A stretch of 64,000 nucleotides of DNA from Eumeta japonica (taxonomy: Eukaryota > Arthropoda > Insecta > Lepidoptera > Psychidae): contig BGZK01001190.1 of the NCBI GenBank assembly GCA_005406025.1, positions 62,001 through 126,000 on the forward strand, read 5' to 3'. Both the position numbers and the translations under genes were made by a program. The first letter of the stretch is position 1. Each line of letters opens with the position of its first letter. Positions 1-11,994 of the stretch are shown here, in pieces. Below the pieces are notes generated by a model that did not search any database, was not told the DNA's origin, and was given only the letters and a program-made list of their open reading frames with translations.

Positions 1-639
1 GAAAGACTCACATTTAGAAAACGTGTTTGCGTAGTAAACAAAAAAGTTAAAACACTCCATAGTTTATGCAAAATCAAAAACTTGCACGCCTGCTACCGGA
101 AATGAAGAAACGACCTCTACTTCTACTTCAACATTTAATATTTATAGCACGTACAAACATGACACAGTCTCGTTAAGCACATTACCGAGCCTTCTATATA
201 CTTTTTTCGTAGTCAGTTACAAATTCACAGCTAAACTAAGCGAGCTAATTTTCACTTCAATGATAAGTCTTATCAAATCTTAGTTTTGTATAACAGACCA
301 TGAAACAACTATTGTCAATAAACTTAACGGCGTTGTTAAACAGTTTTCTGGTGCTTAAGTGAAAATACTCTAAAGTATCCTTCTTCGGTCAGTGTGATAT
401 TAGAAATAATCTATGCTGGTTCATTAACAGCTTACAAATTTAGTAGTTAGTACGAGTAAACAAATTAATAGACGATTTGTGGTTTATGTTTTTTTAATTG
501 TTTAAACGTTTGATACTCTATTTAATTTTTTTAAATATGTTTCAGACCTTCTATGATCGTACATCATTCTAAATATGTCAAAAACATTGCGATAATTTTT
601 TTTTTGTTTCATTTTACAAATGGCACAGGTTTTGTCAAT
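1..639. other. AT-rich stretch, nothing recognised
   Basis: I see no homologous reading frame, tandem repeat or terminal inverted repeat here. The only long frames are short and compositionally biased. It reads as non-coding DNA or very old repeat. Confidence 0.5.
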
Positions 640-905
640 TAAATGTCGACTTCTTAATACAATTCTCGCTCTAGATTTCCGCGACCCAAGGCACCGGAAC
701 CACATGTGAAAAAACTGTCTATTCCACAGCCTTTACTTGGTGATCAGACAACCCAGTAAGAAGCCTTTCCATGTTACGACGTCCAGTTCAATAGTTCTAC
801 GAGCCGAATAGCCTATCCACTGCCACTTTGTCTTAATCATTGTTGAACTATGTAGGTCACTTTGATTCTTCTGTAGCTTTTTGGCTCCGAATTTACGCAT
901 CAATA
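640..905 (-). mobile_element. LINE 3' coding remnant (RT C-terminal region)
   Basis: Read on the minus strand, a short frame contains TKWQWIGYSARR. This resembles the 'KWQWAGHIARR' block found after the reverse transcriptase domain of many lepidopteran non-LTR retrotransposons. A degenerate W-rich and R-rich stretch follows, where 'GRP..RW.DD(L/I)' is expected. Several stops and frame changes separate the blocks, so this is a fossil. The 12.0-12.3 kb region, also minus strand, carries a comparable C-terminal block. Family recognition is from memory; the boundaries are approximate. Confidence 0.45.
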
Positions 906-1079
906 GTCGAGTAACATAAGAACAGTTATAACTATTCGCATTTCTGTGCATTCATTCGAGACTAGTTGTTTGGAGAGACTTCGCTCTACCCTTTCTTGTA
1001 GGTCTCTTATCCACCTAGTTAATGCCCGCAACTCCGTCAACATGGACATAGAATAAAGTCCTACATCTTTTTTATTGAC

Positions 1080-1315
1080 TGATACCAATCTCAATTCCGT
1101 GTCGCTTTCAATTTCGGTCCAAGTCACGCTTTTGATTCTGACCTCATCCCTACCCTCGTTTCCGACCTGTGTCTCGTTCTCAATATCGGTCGCAATCTCG
1201 GTTTCAATTCTTATCTTAGTTCCATTCTCGATTCTGTTTCTTGTCCCGTTGTCAATTCCGATTCCGCTACCAGCCACAGTTTTGATTTGGACGAAGACGG
1301 AAACAAATGCTTGCA
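1080..1315. repeat. Degenerate hexanucleotide tract (pyrimidine-rich on +)
   Basis: About 230 bp follow a loose 6-bp rhythm of units such as ctcaat, tccgat, ttcggt and cttgtc. Both strands stay open here (an 81-codon frame on + and part of a 138-codon frame on -) and translate to low-complexity peptides rich in E, T, I, R or S, L, P. That is what a stop-free 6-bp repeat gives, so I do not call a gene. Similar tracts lie near 21.5, 40.1, 45.5, 52.0, 52.5 and 57.0 kb. In the GA-rich orientation, the sequence just before this tract contains 'ctattcccgagtataatgtag', a motif I associate with lepidopteran Helitron-like or RTE-like repeats. Confidence 0.7.
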
Positions 1316-2329
1316 TCTAAATAAAATATAAGCTACATTATACTCGGGAATAGTGTAGGTTTTTATAAATTAAAGAATGATTAAAATCGTTTTAAGAATA
1401 TAAATTCACGGATAAAGCCAGAATAAATGTTGGCAGCCCAATTCACTCAAGAATAATATAGCTATTTCTTAGTGAAAGAACTTTTAAAATCGGCTCAGTA
1501 CCTTAGTTTAGCAGTATGTATACGCGAATGAAACGGGAGACAAATGCTGTTTTTTTTTAGAAATTTTCCTGGGCATGCGCACAACGTCACTAAAGTTTCA
1601 CCGTAATCGGATCAAATTTTAAGCACGCACAGAGGATAAACATAGAAACATCCATTCATTCACACATCATTTACGTATTTGAACTCTTTCACCCTTTTTG
1701 TAGATCAATATCAATCTTAATCGCGATCTCACCTTTGACCCCGAACAAAAAAAGATTACGTGTATCCATCGTTCAAATCGTAGGTTGTACTCATGAGTTC
1801 ATACAAAAATTTCTAAGTAAAAACCACTTACAATTTTTCCTGAATTTTTCTCTTCATACGAATCTTGTTTGTTATTTCAACAAATATTCGAGAAAAAATT
1901 GATGAATTAATCCAGCCGTTCTCGAATTTTGCACTTACAAAACATTTACCAATTTTATCTATATAGAATTAACTTAATTGGGTTCTTGTGTCCTTTTAGA
2001 TCTTTTTCTTACTGAATAACAAACAATTTTTATCGAACGTGATGTATAATTCTATTCAAATGAATTTCTTCTTTATAGAAGAATCTTATTCTTTATAGAA
2101 TTCGAATGCTTCGGAAGAAGTAACTTTTTCTTGGAAACGATTTTATGGTCGTATGTGAACACTCAATTTTCGTGTTACAATTTACTACATATTATAGGCT
2201 GCTTGCCTATATGAGTAAGAAAATTAAAACAATTATTATTCTAGTTACAATCTTTAATTATACATGATAAATGTTGCTATATCAAATTGTAAAACTTTAT
2301 ATAATTTTTATATACAATTTTTTTTTTGT
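1316..2329. other. Mostly unrecognised AT-rich sequence
   Basis: There is no supported gene. A weak hexanucleotide-like patch (atcaat, atcaat, cttaat, cgcgat) lies at about 1704-1745. The short repeat 'ttctttatagaa' occurs twice near 2070-2100. Confidence 0.4.
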
Positions 2330-2575
2330 ATAGAGCTGTCTATAATTCTAAGGTAAGCAAGGATCATCTTAAAAAATCTATTCAGATCAAATTGATGGTA
2401 TATTCAAAAAGTGTCAAATTTTAAGCACTCGAAACGGACTAGCTTGCATTAATAGATTGACGGATATCAATGAAGCAAGAAACGTGTAAAAATTATACCA
2501 TGTGGAAATCTGTAGTATTTGCCAAATTTTCTGGGTAATAGACGTTGATTTGTAATAATAGTAAAGGTAATTACA
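2330..2575 (+). mobile_element. 3' end of a LINE (C-terminal ORF2 tail)
   Basis: Plus-strand translation in shifting frames gives SDQID, then ILSTRNGLACINRL, then TDINEAR. This matches the tail 'SDQIG..LKKGQILSTRNRRACMKRLMDVNEAR..CKDR' shared with the relics at 24.8 kb (minus), 48.9 kb and 56.1 kb. The coding similarity runs out near 'tctgggtaatagacg' and an A/T-rich taataatagtaaa tail follows. The same 'aggcgtga..(taa)n' type of tail is seen after the 56.1 kb copy. Only the last part of the element is present, as expected from 5' truncation during target-primed reverse transcription. Confidence 0.62.
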
Positions 2576-3055
2576 TAATTCTAACAACAAGAAATGTAAA
2601 ATTTGAAAACATTTAAAACGAAAACTTTTTTTAATTTTCGGTATTATCTTCCGAATGAATCTACCGATTGCGATCCCAATTGCCGCAACCGATCTAGTTT
2701 TTCGAGCACAAGTATGTTGAGATTCTAAAAATCGATCCAGGTACAAAATTAAAATTTATTTTAAAATAAAATATTTTTTGAAAATATTTTTAAAAGACTG
2801 TCTCTCAAACAAATCAACAAATTTTTATTGCGTTTTAGAATTCAGCTAGTGTTAAAAATATGTTTCAATCAAATTGATTGGCATAGTTCTTCAAAAGTTA
2901 TTCAAAAAGAAAAGGTATTTTTTTTAATATTCTTGGTGTTTCTTAAGATCTACCAGGCCGAGTCGCTCAAATTTTAAGAAATTTAAATTCAGTAAAATGA
3001 TTTCTAATCACATTTCCTTCGGTCAATCCATTTCAAATTTTATAAGAGACTTATA
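2576..3055. other. Unrecognised AT-rich sequence
   Basis: No supported gene or repeat boundary was found. It may include the decayed 5' part of the repeat at 3.06 kb. Confidence 0.35.
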
Positions 3056-3059
3056 TCCA

Positions 3060-3290
3060 TACACATACTCATACACGCACGCACGCACACATACATGTAA
3101 TGTGCAAGTACGTCATCGACAAAATCGTTAAAATCCCTTCCTAGGATCTCAAAACGTCGAAATTTGACAAAAATTAGACTTTCTAAAATCTTATACTGAA
3201 AACAATAACATTTCGATTTTTTTTTTCAATTTTCTTAACAAATAGTAAAAACGATTTCACCAGAAAACTCTTGTGTTAACAAATATACTT
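3060..3290 (+). repeat. Dispersed repeat with CA-rich head and 'atctcaaaacgtcga' core
   Basis: A CA-rich stretch (acacgcacgcacgcacac) is followed about 60 bp later by 'gatctcaaaacgtcgaaatt', 'tgacaaaaattagact' and an A/T-rich tail. The same order occurs at 29.13-29.27 kb, where 'acacgcacacgcac' is followed by 'aatctcaaaacgtcgatatc' and 'tgataaaaaaaaacga'. Two copies show this is a dispersed element, probably the 3' end of a non-LTR retrotransposon. The family is not identified. Confidence 0.6.
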
Positions 3291-5085
3291 TTATGCTGTT
3301 GAATTTCTGTCATTAAGTTTCTGAATAGAAAAACGGATAAGTTGATGACCAGTGTGGATCACTACTGTTACTGTATCCTTGTTAATAGTGGGACGTTGTG
3401 CTATATGGGCTCGACTCAACTCTTAACTAAAATAGACGTACACGTAGCGATAGCAGCGATAGTATGCACATAGCCATAATAAATGCAAAACGGTACACTG
3501 CGCCTGGTCCTACACGTACTTGGCCATTTTTTTTTAATTTTATTACTGTATTATGTGTTATGAAAATTGGTAATTGTGCTGGAAGGGAAACAAGGGCGTG
3601 AACTTACTTCATGTTTGAAAAACCCTTATAAGAAAAAACTCTGTGTGCGATTCACACACGATAGAAGTGAAACTTCAGTAAATCGACAAAAGAATGAAAT
3701 AAATATATATATAACAAGGGTAAATATGAAAGTTTTTTGATTAATTTTGAAAGATATTTTATTTAACATATGTTATTTATTTTTAATTTTATTTTCATTT
3801 TTTTTGCGTCGACACATTTCGGCATTAGTTTTCGGCATCTTATAATATTTATTATTTAGAAAAACAAGATATAAAAATACTCACAAACACTGTTAAATAA
3901 TAACACACCACGCCGACCTCTTACTAAAAAGCTGTAATACGCAGCCGCATACAGTGTACGGAGTAGTATTAGCTCACGTACTTTCCACATATACTAACAC
4001 ACGTTAAATGCTCAAATACAAGCAAGTATTAAACAGTGTGCAATATACATACACACCGACATTTGCTCTCTCGCTCTGGCTCACTAATTACAGGCAACTA
4101 CGCTTATAAAACGAGAGTGGGGATGCTACAAAACGTGGCACAAAGAGAAAATAGTATGTATATTTCTGTCTCATTCTTCCCGGCTTCATCCTACACATTT
4201 TTGTATTTGTGTCTCTTACCTGTTGTTTTTTTCCGTTGCATCCGGTTTGAAATCACAACGATTCTATAGAAGTTTCACTTCAAAAAATTGAACTTTTGAA
4301 AGACGTTCGTAGTGAGTCTTTTCAAAAATAGTGTTCATACTTAAGCCCTATAGTATTTTTAACGTATACAGAGAAGAGTTATTTCCATAGAAGTACAAAT
4401 GGAGAGTACAAAAGTTATAGATAGTCAATCTGGATTGCTAAAATGTTACTAAAGAGGTAAAGAAGTCGCCAATTTGAAGAAAAAAACATAAATGATTACG
4501 TGTACTTAAGGCTTTGCTAAATCGCTCTTAAAATAAACCACAAAACACACTTTATTTGGTTTCTTAAATCAACTCTCATTAAAGTACGAAATGTTAAAAT
4601 GTATGTCTAGGCGATAATACAGTAGGCCTTGTTCTTTTACTTTTAAATTAACTTTAATGTTATAAATTTGAATTTTTCTGTTTATTGTATCTAACCCATT
4701 TGTGTTAACAAATACACTTTTTTTTTATCTATTATCAATATCTGGACAAAGATCTAATTGTAACCCTTGTTCAAATTAAAATTCTGAAATATTATTAAAA
4801 CATTCTCTTGTGAAAGCACCCAATTGATTTTAACATTCTGCATTGCGACAACTTGAATCCTGAAATATGCAGCATATCTGATATAAAAGAGAGATATTAT
4901 ATAAATGTCGAAGACAGTTATTTTATCGGAACTAGATTGAACATTGTGACCGAGACCGGAATTGTTAGCTAGGCGAGGCACGTTATCGAGCGATCGATCG
5001 TATATTTATTTGTTTACTTTGTACCACACACGGATGAAAATCCAACAAATCTTTTAATTCGCGATCTTTTGGTACCGGTCGTAGA
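3291..5085. other. Unrecognised AT-rich stretch
   Basis: I found no coding similarity, transposon ends or tandem arrays. The short frames at 4036-4269 (+) and 4754-4981 (-) have unremarkable composition and no family resemblance. Confidence 0.4.
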
Positions 5086-5087
5086 CA

Positions 5088-5720
5088 TCATACAACATAC
5101 ACACACACATTCACACGCACGCGCGCGCACACGGAACAGGAAACCGGGCACAGCCATAAAATAGGTCGCCGTCGCTGTCGCAAAGTTCCGGCTGCCGTGG
5201 TAGTGCGCGACGCTAAATTCCGGTCGTAGTAATTAACAGTCGTGAAACGGCGAATTCTTAGTAAGATCCGAGAGGCTGTGTACACGGGCGCGCGTCCGCC
5301 GGGCGCCGGTTTAATTACTCACCCGCCGCCGCGCGCCCCCGAAACTGCAGCCCGCGGAGCCTCCGTTGAGCGCTATCTGATTACGTACTCGTGAAGTAGT
5401 GATTAAGCGGCAAACCGACCGCCTGCCGGCAGACCGATTCTGCAACTTTAAAACGATTCAATCGGTATCGTAATTGCGTCAAAATTACGTCAGCCGAGGG
5501 TGCGCGGCGGTAATCCTTCTCACGCCGACATAATTTTGACGGCATAAAGATACCGATCGGGTCGCCTCAAGTTTACAGAATTGGTCTGAAGCACGGCTGT
5601 CGGAGGATAGTTTACCCTGAAGGAGTTCATGTTGTCGGTTTAGTCGGCGTTGTAATTCTCTCCGGCCCGCGGCGGAGCGACATGCGAAACTGTTTGTTGT
5701 TAGCCAATCCCATTGAACAT
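5088..5720. promoter_or_regulatory. GC-rich, CpG-rich island (candidate regulatory DNA)
   Basis: About 600 bp are clearly more GC-rich and CpG-rich than the flanks, densest around 5280-5360 (blocks such as 'gggcgcgcgtccgccgggcg' and 'cccgccgccgcgcgcccccg'). A CA/CG dinucleotide run lies at 5097-5132. A 65-codon minus frame crosses it but shows no recognisable protein. Near 5455-5560, similar motifs recur in both orientations (ttcaatcggtatcg and gataccgatcgg; gtcaaaattacgtc and ataattttgacgg), giving a spaced inverted arrangement. This could be a promoter, a first exon or a conserved enhancer; sequence alone cannot decide. Confidence 0.35.
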
Positions 5721-6105
5721 TTGGACAGTTCGAGTGCTACCGCTCTGAAGAGCTTGTGTTAAATGTACCCACATACTGTGACCTTCTATTTCAAATACAT
5801 AGAACAAGATTAAATAAGCTATCTACGGCGATACTAAAAAGCTTCAAAGTGTTTTTGTCTCGTAATACTTGGGACGCACTATAAGTTTCTGGAACTGGCC
5901 ACTTACAAAAATAATATTTAAAATGTAATTGCTAGATTTAAAAATGGAACTCTTTTGCTGTAGAATATACTTTGTTTCATCAAACTTTCTATTGTTTTTA
6001 CATTGTTACGCCATTTTAAAAATTGCTTGTTTTCATCACTATGAATTTAAAAAGTAAAAATTTTCGTAATACGATTTTTTACGATTTCAACTGTAATTTA
6101 ACAGC
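5721..6105. other. Unrecognised AT-rich stretch before the mariner relic
   Basis: It may contain the 5' inverted repeat and leader of the mariner element that follows, but I could not define the end. Confidence 0.35.
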
Positions 6106-6109
6106 TTAG

Positions 6110-7085
6110 CAGAGCATCGCTTATCTTTGAACTGATTTTGATGATGAAGTACCATGCAAGACGGCTATTTATAACTGATGTGTAGAATTCAAGTGCGGTT
6201 GTGTCGATCTCGGTGACGAATTTCGTGATGGTCAACCGTCCACTTCTATGAACAAAAAAAAAACATTGATGGTGTGCTCCGTATGCTCGCAACAGACAGG
6301 CATGTGACCTACCATGAAAATCGGACATACTTCATAGGCATGAGTCAAATACAATCAATTCTATATAAATATTTGGACACATAAAGGCTGTACTCGCGGT
6401 GGATCCAACACAATTTGACTGAGGATCGAAAAACAGACCGCGTCACTTAGTGTAACGCTATGCTTATCAAATTCAAGTAAGGGGCTTCAAATTTGGTATG
6501 GAACCCAGTAAAAGATAACGGAACGTGGATTTATTGCTACGACTCAAAACAAAGCAGCAATCAACCATATAGGTCTATCCAGATGAACCTACACCAAACA
6601 AAGTGGTGCACGAGTGAAGTGCCTCTAGGCGGATGTTTGCTTTTTTTTTAATAAAATTGGACACGTATCTACTGTTACTTTGGAGAATGGTCGTATCGTG
6701 GATAGTGATTGATACATGACCATTTGTTTGCCAGAAGTTGTTGACGAACACCGTAAAAATAACCGTAAACATCGTATCTTCTTGCACCACGAAAATGCCA
6801 GTTTTCACACAGACAAACAGACAATTTAATTTTTGAAGGAGGAAAACATAGAACTTACGAGCAACCCTACACACAGTTCTGACCTGGCACCTTATGACAC
6901 CATATGGCACCATATTTGGTATCATGATAGTGATGACGTAGGAAGAACACGAGAACGCAAGCGAACATATCCTTTCTTGGTTTTTTGACAGAAATGCATA
7001 ACGCATTTTTTTTTATTAACACCGTACACTTCGTGCACGATTTTTTGCTAGGTACGATAAAACTTTGAAATATATTCAAATGTAG
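6110..7085 (+). pseudogene. Mariner transposase relic (DD34D, cecropia/mori-like)
   Basis: Blocks of mariner transposase appear in order on the plus strand, in several frames. They are DEFRDGQPSTS and then NIDGVLRMLATDRHVTYHE (helix-turn-helix region, about 6210-6320); MSQIQSIL; a block ending in TWIYCYDSK; DEPTPNKV; then EHRKNNRKHRIFLHHENASFHT (about 6745-6820) and NPTHSSDLAPYD (about 6860-6900). The C-terminal region runs to about 7085. Several stops and indels break it. The first catalytic block reads DNGTW where GDETW is usual. The second catalytic aspartate (HHDNAS in active copies) is read here as glutamate (HHENAS). It cannot encode an active enzyme. A lepidopteran repeat follows directly. 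Confidence 0.88.
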
Positions 7086-7104
7086 TCTTGAAAAAACGAG
7101 CCTA

Positions 7105-7217
7105 TTACATTCTTAAAGGTCGACAATGCACTAGTGACTCCCCTGGGGTTGCTGATGTCCATGGGCTGCAGTGATCATTTACTCTCTGGTGGGTAAAATG
7201 CTCGTTTGCCTCTGGCT
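7105..7217 (+). repeat. Lepidopteran dispersed repeat, family A, copy 1 (3' part)
   Basis: The order is 'ttcttaaaggtcgacaatgc', 'actagtgactcccctggggt', 'tgtccatgggctgcagtgat' and 'aaaatgctcgtttgcct'. This arrangement is shared with copies at 12.5 kb (-), 22.4 kb, 37.4 kb and 61.7 kb. I recall it as very common in moth and butterfly genomes, probably the 3' end of a retroelement. Confidence 0.7.
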
Positions 7218-8767
7218 CGGCACTTTTCGTGTGACTATTAATAGCGAACTAGCTTTTTATCTAAAATACATAAATGCCTGCATTTTCGTAATATTAAACA
7301 TAAATTTACGAAAAAAAGTTCCTTTTATATATTGTATTCTAGTAGAAATATCGATCGTGGTACTTTGTAAATGACGATAAAACATATTGTGGAATATGTG
7401 TGTTGTAATGTGTACGATGCGTAAAGTTCGTAGACAATACTAATTAGTAGGTTAACTAATTTAACGTTGTACAACTGAGAATTGATCTAATTTCGGAACT
7501 TAAATTAGTTCAATCCTTAATCGAAAGTTGGGTTCACGTGATCTTAACATCTAGCAAACAAGCAGACCTTCGGTTTTTCCAATCAGGAGATTCAAGTAAT
7601 CTAAAAAATAAGACTATGAGCATTCACAAGATTGTTATTTTCACTGTAGATACTGTTCCTTTAATAAACCCACATCTATAACACTACGTTTTTTTTTAAT
7701 AAAATCTCTTATATCGGTCCAATTGGAAAAGCGGTGTAATATTAAAACTATTAGGGGGATACTGTCTAAGACCTCCTACTGAGTTGGGTCGCGTTCAATA
7801 CGACTGCCAAATGTGAATCTAAGAACGAGGGAGGCTGTATCAGAATGAAAGAAACTGCCGGGAATAAACAAAAAACTACATTAGATATTTCTCATTTTGA
7901 ACATTGTTTGCTGTTGAAAGTTGATGTGTTATATTATAAAAAAAATAAATATGGAAAATAAGTTAACGTATTCTTCCGATATGAGGTAACCAGAGATTAA
8001 GACAGAGACTAATTAAGCCAAATATTACGGGTCATGAACCTATTGCTCTGCTATCGATTTTTCAATAAGGATAATTGTCATTTACTCTTGAAGCGCGGAT
8101 TTTTTATGTTGTTTACTCTCGCTTTTAACAAGTGGCCGTTGAATTAAAATTTGAACGTACATAAGTTAATAAAAAAATATGTATATATACATATATATAT
8201 TTAAATTTAAACATAATATTTTGGAATTTAAAATTTTAGAGCATATTGTCATTGATCTCACAGGATCTGATGTTTGGTTACTTTACAACTCACGTTACAG
8301 TCATTAAAATCTTCAGAGTTATGCATAAGTAAATGTATGTATTTCATTTTGATAATTCAGAGAGACTATCATTTTTTTATTAATTTGTAGTAATATTGCG
8401 TACTACGCTTACAAAATAAATTGCTAAAATTACAAAATTATTTCCTAAAAGAAATTCGAGATTAGTGTTCTATAATGTAAACAACTTCGTACCCCAACTT
8501 CCGACTTCCCCTCCATTCCCGTTATGCTAGCGGATGTACATTTTAAATACCTTTATTTTTTAGGTAGCATATTTGATAGAGTAATAAATATTTTTTGTTT
8601 ATTTCGGCCTCAACATAAACAAACATCTTGTTTATTATGGAATAATTTATTGGCCTGCTTAGACTCGAAGAAAATTTGAGAAGGCTCGTCGAGGGATACA
8701 TATATCGGAATTCAAATGCTGTTGATAAATTTTATTTCAGAGATCCATGCGTTCACAAGTCAAGGAC
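7218..8767. other. AT-rich stretch, nothing recognised
   Basis: No supported coding or transposon feature. A short interrupted TA-rich run (atatgtatatatacatatatat) lies near 8178-8200. The small frame at 7171-7374 (+) begins inside the repeat and has no recognised relatives. Confidence 0.4.
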
Positions 8768-8775
8768 GATCAGCT

Positions 8776-9033
8776 TAGGGTTGCCAACCATGCTCTAAAA
8801 TAGAGTATTGTACTCTATATCACGTAGGCATAATCTATAATACTAATAGGGTACGCTAAAATACTCCTATATTTTCTTTTGTGTTGTGTTGTTATGTGCA
8901 GCGAAAAGTATAAAAAAATAGCTTTTTAAATTTTTTAAATAAGTTGTACTCTTTTTTATTAGTCCGTACTCTTTATTTACATCCCACGAAATCAGTTATA
9001 CTCTATTTATTCTAATAAGAGTTGGTAACCCTA
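8776..9033. mobile_element. Non-autonomous hAT-type element (MITE) with 8-bp target duplication
   Basis: The left end TAGGGTTGCCAAC is the inverted complement of the right end GTTGGTAACCCTA (12 of 13 positions). The flanking 8-mers are identical: gatcagct at 8768-8775 and at 9034-9041. An 8-bp duplication with 'agggttgccaac' ends is characteristic of hAT elements. Both ends also share subterminal 'actctat' motifs. The 258-bp body has no transposase frame, so it depended on an autonomous relative. The intact duplication suggests a fairly young insertion compared with the surrounding fossils. Confidence 0.85.
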
Positions 9034-9041
9034 GATCAGCT

Positions 9042-11990
9042 GTAAATATCTAAGCGATCCTATAATAATATATTGTATCTATGTACTGCTGAATATATTG
9101 CTTTTGTTTTTCCGTGTGTTTTCTTTTCCTCTCATGTCAGTCAACGAAAACCCGATAGGGTCATTACGTAATAATAATAATTAATCCAACCATCAATTTT
9201 TTGTTGTTATGAACTTGTTCGTTATAAATTGTGATATAGGTACAGTTAAAACAATCATCAGTCTATTTTGTTTCATCTCATTAATCCAACCGATTAATTT
9301 TTATTATTTTTTGGTGTGTATTTGATATAATCATTTTCAATTTAATCTTTGTTAATTTACTATTTTAATATTTACGTATATGGTATACTTATATTCCAAA
9401 ATTATTTTTTGTTTTATAGTTCACTGAAATGTGTATTCAAACGAAACCATTATCAATATCATACCGAACTAAGTATGCTGTTTTATCTAACGACAAACAC
9501 TTAAAGAATTCTAATATTTAATAACTTTAAATATATCTTTATTTTATTATTAATATACTCTATTCTTTCTTACAACAAAATAAGAGTTACCAAGAAGATC
9601 GAACTGAGCTTGAGAGTCAAATAAAATATTCAATTCGTTACTAATCTTTTCTACTTATCTACTTACTAAAGCCATTACACCTCCTTTCAAATAGATAGAT
9701 ACCACAGGATATTTTCTAAGAACGACCAAGTTACCAAATGAATACTTAAATTTATTCTTTCTTAGAAACCTATATTCGTCGCTCATCGCTGAAACTCAAT
9801 CAGCGGCAAATAGTGAGCACTAAAACAAATACAAAGCAATTTTATCTATTTTTTCGCAATGTATTTACTTATATTTTTTTATTTTGAATTTTGTATTAGA
9901 AGGAGAAAGCAATGCTGTGGAAACGATTAGAAAATGAGTTTCCTCACAGGTGATATCTCTAACTCGATTTTCCGCTCTCGGAAATTTCTGTATCGAAATC
10001 GTTGGAAGCGCTTTCGGGGACATGATTGCAAATGAATAAATAAATTTACGTGCAGATGTCGTTCATTTAATGTACATTTATAAGACGAAAATTATTTTCC
10101 TTTGTCCGAGCATCACTTATAAATTACTAAACGGTATGAAACTGTGACCATCGACGCGGATTTTTTTTGTAGATAAATAGTGATAGGCTGTTTATAAAAT
10201 ATTAAAATTATGTGGGGTGTCAGTTTCGCAGAAATCCATAATAAGAGGCTTGCCTGCAACATGTGTTAACGTGTAGTATACAACCTACCGTTGACCCTCT
10301 AATTTATTCTTCCCCTTCGAATTCCTACCCGACGATGCTAGAGGATTGACAGATATCGAATGTATGCGATATTTGTCTTAAAGCGTTTTGTAGTGAAAGA
10401 ACAGATTCGAAGCTCAACGCTGGTTTGCATGTTGCATAATAACACATCTAATACACGTAAAGGTGTGTTTGTTCTCATGTTCGACACGCGCTGACAGCTG
10501 TGCAAATTGTAATCAATTTTTACGTAAAGATAGATTATATCGTCAATTAGGATATAGGGTATACATTTTATTTTAAAAAAGAAACTTATAGATACCAGTA
10601 AAGATTTTTCATTTACATTCGTCCCCAAGGTAGGACCAAGATCGCATCGGTATTAAAGTTGTGCGCATCGGGACAGGAGCCGGATCAGTAGATCGGAATA
10701 GACAGCGAGACCAGCAAAATTATGTGAACGTAAAACGACTCGATTGTTAACGTCATTACGTTATAATTGCGTCAACGTAAGGAGGATTGCCGACGCGCGC
10801 TCTCATTTTGTACAATATTGACCTCATAATGATATTTATACAGTCGTTTAAAGCTTCCAGGATTGGGCAGCTCTTCTTCAAGCTTTAATTTTAATATTTC
10901 CGATACCCAAATCTAGGTTAAGGCGTCATATCAAAATATAAGTTTTTGAATCGCTGTGTCGCGTTTTTTCCAACTCACTGCTGTGTAAATAGATAGTTCG
11001 AGAGTGCCTTCTTTAAATTCCTAAACTTAGGCCATATTTCAAAACGTATCCCTGAAGTGTCGTGTCCTATTAAATATTTTCACCTATATACAAATTTCTG
11101 TTTATAATTTATGCGAACCGTTTTTATGGCACATGTCACGTCTTAGCAATTCATTCTAAATTTATTACAGTGAAAATATGCATTTATTCGATTATTTTGT
11201 AATAAAAAAGATAAGTTTAATATAAACTTATTTTAAAAAAAACCTACTCATTTACGTTATGTTTTTAAAAATCTCAATTTCCCTATTTTCTATATACCTA
11301 AACAATTCATTTCAAATTACTGACAGACTGACTGAGGTACATCACCAATTTCGAAGAATTTAGGCGTTGGCACTGGGGAACATTTTTGCAATAAATGTCG
11401 ACATAAACCAAACATTTTAAGAGTAAGGTTTTGAAGGTATTATAGTGAAGAACTTATGACTAACCGTTCTTATGGGAAACTCGTAACGATCACGAGAAAG
11501 TTATTTGTTGCTTTTATACTATCACCTTCGACTTATCAATCCAGTCATTTCTGAACAGAAAGAAGCCTACCTAATACTTTTTCTATTTACAAGTATTTAG
11601 TTAACTTAGTACATTACTTGATTAGTAAGAATGATAAAATGTTCGTTTAGTTCTAATCCTGCTGGCTAACCTGGGATTCTTAACAGAGTTTTATTGAAGT
11701 AAAACTTTCTAATAGGGTCTAGTACGCTATCTATCGTGATGATAATGATAGATGAGATCATTACAAAGAAACGTTTCGCAGTGAATAGTGGTCGAGTCTA
11801 ATTTTAAATAATCATTAATTAATGAAATTAAGACAAATAAATAGCGAATATTGCCATCTCTTATGGAAAGTCTCAAATCTTTGTTAAATAGACCCGGCTA
11901 ATAGATCATATGAAATGTTGTACATGTACTTGTACAACCTTTTTAATAAAAGACGATTATAATCAATATCATTGCCAGATAATGTAACTA
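9042..11990. other. Long AT-rich stretch, no feature recognised
   Basis: About 3 kb without a supported gene. A less AT-rich patch at about 10630-10810 has short CpG-containing words (cgcatcggtatt, aacgtcattacgttataatt, attgccgacgcgcgctc) and might be regulatory. The 96-codon minus frame at 10338-10628 has no recognisable domain. Confidence 0.35.
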
Positions 11991-11994
11991 GTTT

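Noticed and set aside
900..1316. 138-codon minus frame as a gene
   Set aside because: It is mostly the translation of a degenerate 6-bp repeat, which is open on both strands. Composition is low-complexity and no family is recognised.
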